Of a stretch of DNA of 7,477 bases, positions 5,701-7,477 are shown piece after piece. Position numbers and translations under genes: made by a program. Numbering within the stretch: the first letter of the stretch is position 1; the number at the start of each line of letters is the position of its first letter. The stretch is taken from assembly GCA_009779015.1 (NCBI GenBank), contig WRFC01000033.1, positions 1-7,477 of the forward strand. The letters are read 5' to 3'. This DNA is from Coriobacteriia bacterium (GTDB lineage Bacteria; Actinomycetota; Coriobacteriia; Coriobacteriales; UBA8131). The notes below the pieces were generated by a model that was not told the origin of the DNA, did no database searches, and saw only the letters and a program-made list of their open reading frames with translations.

Positions 5701-7477
5701 GCAGCCCCGTGAACTTCTCCAAAATCACTTATACGTCTGCCGGCACCCGCTACTACGTGATGGCCGAGACCAGCGCGAGCGGCCACGGCTGGGCGGCCGA
5801 TGCCTCTAAGTACCTGATCAAGGTCGATGTCACAGATGACGGCTTTAGCTCGTTGCACACGACCGTGACCTACTCGGTCTGGGATGCCACTTCTGGGGCA
5901 TCAGGGGCCTGGGTGGCCTATAGCAACTATCTGCCTGTCTTTACGAACACCTACCAGCCTGCCCCGGCGCAGCTGATCTTATCGGCCACCAAGACTATCA
6001 ACAGCGGCACCCTGAGAAGCGGCATGTTCACTTTTCAGCTGCTGGACAGCAGCGGGGCCGTTTTGCAGACCAAGTCGAACAACGGCACGCATGTCACCTT
6101 TGATGCCATCAGCTTTACGGCGCCCGGCACTTACACCTATACCGTGCGCGAGGTTGCGACCGCGCTGCCCGGCTGGACGAGCAGCAGCAAGGTCTATACC
6201 GTCACGGTCGTCGTCGAGGACATCGACGGCCAGCTGACCATCACGGGGCCCGACCCCGGCACTGGGGCAAACCCCACGCCCGGCCCCAGTTACTACTACA
6301 TTGATGAGAACGGCCAGCAGACTGCGGCCTGCGAATGCCTGGGCATCGTGTTTGACAACACCTACGCGGCGGCCGGTGCCTGGACGCCTGCGGCCACCAA
6401 GGCCGTGGAGGGCACGACCCTCTCTGCCGCCGCCGGGATGTTCAGCTTTGCCGTGCTAGATGCCGAGGGCAACGTCGTCTCGAGCGGCACCAACGCGGCC
6501 GATGGCAGCATTGCCATGACGCCCATCCCGTACACCCAGGCCGACATCGGCCAGACCTTTAATTACACTATCAAAGAGACGACTACGGGCCTGTCTGGCT
6601 GGACGCTGGACACGGCCGTCTACAACGTCCGGGTGACGGTCCTGGACAACGAGGACGGTACGCTCTCGGCCCGGGCCGAGTACCAGACCGGCACTTCTTG
6701 GGCCGCCTACGACCCCTCGCAGGTCGTCTTTACGAACAGCTACATGGCGCCCAGCACCGACTTTACGCCCCAGGCGACCAAGGTTGCCGACGGCAAAGAC
6801 ATGGCTGCGGGACAGTTTGCTTTTGCGCTCTATAACGCGGACGCGGCCGGGGACTATGACGCTGCCAGCGGCCTGGTCGGCACGGCGACGAACAGCACGG
6901 GCGGCGCCAGCAGCCCCGTGAACTTCTCCAAAATCACTTACACGACCGCCGGAACGCGCTACTACGTAATGGCCGAGACCAGCACAGACGGCCAGGGCTG
7001 GACGGTTGATACGGCCAAGTACCTTGTCAAGGTCGATGTCACGGACGACGGCTTTAGCTCGTTGCACACGACCGTGACCTACTCGGTCTGGGATGCGGCC
7101 ACGGGGACATGGGCGGCCTATAGCGGCTTTTTGCCGGCCTTTACGAACACCTACCAGCCTGCCCCGGTGCAGCTGGTGCTGACGGCCACCAAGGGCATCA
7201 GCGCCGGCACACTAAACAACGGCATGTTCTTCTTTGAGCTTTTGGACAGCAACGGGGTCGTCTTGCAGACCCGATCGAACACCGGCACCAGCGTCACCTT
7301 TGTCGCGATTGCCTTTACGGCGCCCGGCACCTACACCGTCACAGTCCATGAGGCCGCCACCACGCTGCCCGGCTGGACGATCGACCCGCGCTCGTACACG
7401 GTCACAGTCACCGTCGAGGACGTTGACGGCCAGCTGGCCATCACCGGCCCCGGCCCCAACTTTGGCCCCAGCTACTA
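2499..7477 (+). CDS. Giant multi-domain isopeptide-stalk surface adhesin (3' end beyond the window)
   Basis: An open frame of 1,659 residues with no stop before the window edge. In order: signal peptide (1-71); Ala/Ser/Thr/Asn/Asp-rich low-complexity segment (72-270); InlB B-type repeat (271-352); unrecognised beta-rich domain (353-491); then nine Spy0128/FctA-like isopeptide domains beginning near residues 492, 630, 753, 890, 1016, 1156, 1293, 1419 and 1556. Expected bond-forming Lys: 500, 639, 762, 898, 1025, 1165, 1301, 1428, 1565. Catalytic Glu in (Y/F)xxTxxE or MAE: 566, 693, 815, 957, 1090, 1218, 1360, 1493, 1618. Asn in F(T/D)N(T/S)Y: 625, 747, 884, 1010, 1150, 1287, 1413, 1550. In this family, Lys-Asn isopeptide bonds stiffen pili and adhesin stalks. 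The protein should be exported and wall-attached, but the sorting signal is not in view. The adhesion target is unknown. A long leader with a possible attenuator precedes it. Confidence 0.9.
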   Translation, partial: MKRSQFLHSRAIPDKPVGHRRVSRLRHASVRPRSRGASMPGAEHSVFYHFGTTIFALILAFSLIPSRLIFANSDNAAAPETAAATAVSGTDTSTPGSADSATASTADSTTASATSDAAANAAPGVAASSPAASSPTGPDGLSATSDDSTGTASAAQPDASAATSAASDSLAPAGTAASAGNSAATDASTAANADTSANANADANSTNADTSASTNADTNNAAANSNSAGAPTAATSALDQASLALDPGAAALPDVANGPTGGIQTESADQYSVTFDPNGGFSAAATSTQTYYSGDEVTVSFAADQIPHKADMSGSYDFLGWAFAQDASQPDLQANGTTTFTITQDTTLYAVWGGLTPYAGISPASAEVDIHMHDAIGYTIYFYILLPDYSGIDPADLKVVDSVTYYVQVLTCTSNLTTDTTILSGTGELAFAEVYRTSDGNLVERIGPDLIGHVSSSTAHLTSDGTMGASGRILLNTGDINFWYMHPLSGSTTLALQAKKSTIGTNLQAAAGLFEFALCDEHGNPVKDSQGNPIVATNNPDGSIVFPNINYTQADMGNIYTYTVKETGFSPNISSADQNGWTLDNQVYTVQVQVISDNGLVAQVISVNNSPVQPDNYSASIVFTNTYAASTSVVWAAKKVAVGHSLADGQFTFGLYAEGSSTPLSTATNQGGDITFRPISYQTDGTYNYTIKEIDTGTYPAGWTIDTNTYQVRVIVSGHGATATTQYYQADMGRWVAYDPADIVFTNTYRAAPATLIVSAIKDINTGTLRSGMFYFELLDSNGTVLQTRSNNGTHVTFDAITFTAPGTYTYTVREVPSTLPGWTSDSKVYTVTVVVEDIDGQLTITGPDPGTGSNPTPGPSYYYTDENGDQAATCECVGIVFDNTYAAAGTWSPAATKAVVGTTLAATAGLFDFAVLDNSGNVVSTGTNAADGSVSFTPIAYSQDDIGQTFNYTIKETTSGLAGWTLDTATYAARVTVLDNGNGTLSARAEYQTGTSWAAYDPSQVVFTNSYTAPSTDFTPQATKVAMGKDMAAGQFDFALYSSDANGNYNATSGLLGTATNSTGGASSPVNFSKITYTSAGTRYYVMAETSASGHGWAADASKYLIKVDVTDDGFSSLHTTVTYSVWDATSGASGAWVAYSNYLPVFTNTYQPAPAQLILSATKTINSGTLRSGMFTFQLLDSSGAVLQTKSNNGTHVTFDAISFTAPGTYTYTVREVATALPGWTSSSKVYTVTVVVEDIDGQLTITGPDPGTGANPTPGPSYYYIDENGQQTAACECLGIVFDNTYAAAGAWTPAATKAVEGTTLSAAAGMFSFAVLDAEGNVVSSGTNAADGSIAMTPIPYTQADIGQTFNYTIKETTTGLSGWTLDTAVYNVRVTVLDNEDGTLSARAEYQTGTSWAAYDPSQVVFTNSYMAPSTDFTPQATKVADGKDMAAGQFAFALYNADAAGDYDAASGLVGTATNSTGGASSPVNFSKITYTTAGTRYYVMAETSTDGQGWTVDTAKYLVKVDVTDDGFSSLHTTVTYSVWDAATGTWAAYSGFLPAFTNTYQPAPVQLVLTATKGISAGTLNNGMFFFELLDSNGVVLQTRSNTGTSVTFVAIAFTAPGTYTVTVHEAATTLPGWTIDPRSYTVTVTVEDVDGQLAITGPGPNFGPSY
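2712..3308 (+). repeat. Ala/Ser/Thr/Asn/Asp-rich low-complexity segment with degenerate minisatellite
   Basis: Residues 72-270 of the adhesin are almost entirely small or acidic residues (Ala, Ser, Thr, Asp, Asn, Gly, Pro), with no basic residues and no aromatics until the end. At 3069-3182 the DNA becomes a degenerate short tandem repeat built on GCCAAC and GCCGACACC, encoding NADTSANANADANSTNADTS-like units. It is probably an unstructured, negatively charged spacer. Its position next to the mature N-terminus, rather than beside the wall anchor, is unusual. Confidence 0.8.
3309..3554 (+). other. InlB B-type (Listeria-Bacteroides) repeat domain
   Basis: Residues 271-352 match the family pattern: YSVTFDPNGG at the start, a central aromatic-Gly-Trp (YDFLGWAF), and the closing TFTITQDTTLYAVW. 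The canonical repeat is a small beta-grasp-like fold found in many surface proteins. Only one copy is present, between the low-complexity spacer and the unrecognised domain. Confidence 0.85.
3555..3971 (+). other. Unrecognised beta-rich domain before the isopeptide stalk
   Basis: Residues 353-491 alternate hydrophobic and polar residues (for example GYTIYFYILLPDY and SVTYYVQVLTCTSN), suggesting a beta-sandwich of about 140 residues. A single Cys412 is present. No Lys/Glu/Asn isopeptide signature is evident and I cannot assign a family. Sitting between the InlB repeat and the stalk, it may be part of a ligand-binding head. Confidence 0.5.
3972..4382 (+). other. Isopeptide domain 1 (Spy0128/FctA-like)
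   Basis: Residues 492-628. First-strand Lys500 (LQAKKSTIG), Glu566 in YTYTVKE, the NGWTLDNQVY strand, and closing VFTNTY with Asn625. It is the most divergent copy and contains an unpaired Cys519. Confidence 0.85.
4386..4754 (+). other. Isopeptide domain 2 (Spy0128/FctA-like)
   Basis: Residues 630-752. Lys639 in WAAKKVAVG, Glu693 in YNYTIKE, AGWTIDTNTY, a WVAYDP segment, and closing IVFTNTY with Asn747. Most similar to the B-type domains of the downstream triplets but outside the repeat unit. Confidence 0.85.
4755..5963 (+). repeat. Adhesin triplet repeat, copy 1 (domains A1-B1-C1)
   Basis: Three different isopeptide domains: A1 (4755-5165; Lys762, Glu815, Asn884), B1 (5166-5543; Lys898, Glu957, Asn1010) and C1 (5544-5963; Lys1025, Glu1090 in VMAE, Asn1150). 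A1 carries a Pro/Gly-rich insertion (PGTGSNPTPGPS) and a Cys-Glu-Cys just before its last strand. The copy is 1209 bases long and is followed immediately by copy 2. Long stretches match copy 2 base for base, for example 5337-5375 and 5838-5887. Confidence 0.9.
5964..7163 (+). repeat. Adhesin triplet repeat, copy 2 (domains A2-B2-C2)
   Basis: Domains A2 (5964-6374; Lys1165, Glu1218, Asn1287, Cys1278 and Cys1280), B2 (6375-6752; Lys1301, Glu1360, Asn1413) and C2 (6753-7163; Lys1428, Glu1493, Asn1550). At 1200 bases it is nine shorter than copy 1. The difference is a three-residue deletion before the last strand of C2 (WDAATGTWAAY against WDATSGASGAWVAY in C1). Confidence 0.9.
7164..7477 (+). 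repeat. Adhesin triplet repeat, copy 3, partial (domain A3 cut by the window edge)
   Basis: An A-type domain starting PVQLVLTATKGISAG, with Lys1565 and Glu1618 (YTVTVHE) present. The window ends before the Cys-x-Cys and closing Asn would appear. It is more diverged from A1 and A2 than they are from each other. The repeat therefore continues beyond the window. Confidence 0.85.

Overview
The window shows two divergent genes separated by an unusually elaborate 642-base intergenic region. The coding DNA is GC-rich and the promoter region between the genes is strongly AT-rich. The surface protein combines a Gram-positive-style signal peptide, an InlB B-type repeat and a long stalk of Spy0128/FctA-like isopeptide domains. 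This points to a Gram-positive host-associated bacterium. High-GC groups such as Coriobacteriia (Actinomycetota) or a GC-rich Bacillota lineage would fit, but I cannot fix the taxon from the sequence alone.

Left part (9-1856, minus strand): a complete 615-residue, probably 14-helix major facilitator transporter of the DHA2 (EmrB/QacA-like) drug:proton antiporter type. It has a weak ribosome binding site, a good sigma70-type promoter (1938-1965), and an 8-bp inverted repeat bracketing the -35 box that could be an operator.

Middle (1857-2498): divergent promoters lie about 30 bases apart. The rightward one (TTGACA, 17-base spacer, GATAAC) would start transcription near 2033, giving a leader of about 466 bases before the surface-protein gene. 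That leader holds a potential three-way junction closed by a perfect 9-bp stem exactly at its predicted 5' end. It also holds a 13-codon ORF with a strong Shine-Dalgarno (2332-2373), then a perfect 8-bp hairpin plus U-tract (2397-2424) and a second perfect hairpin (2425-2443) whose arms can mispair with the first. This arrangement resembles a transcription attenuator. On the opposite strand, 2196-2218 looks like an intrinsic terminator.

Right part (2499 to the window end, plus strand): one uninterrupted frame of 1,659 residues that runs off the edge. In order it encodes a signal peptide with a long Arg-rich n-region, about 200 residues of Ala/Ser/Thr/Asn/Asp-rich low complexity, an InlB B-type repeat, an unrecognised beta-rich domain, and at least nine tandem isopeptide domains. 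The last seven domains form a higher-order A-B-C triplet repeat with a period of 1209 and then 1200 bases. Every domain keeps the Lys and Glu expected for intramolecular Lys-Asn isopeptide bonds, and all eight complete domains keep the Asn. It is most likely a giant fibrous adhesin or pilin-like stalk protein whose C-terminal anchor lies outside the window.

Nothing in the window ties the transporter functionally to the adhesin apart from the shared divergent promoter region.
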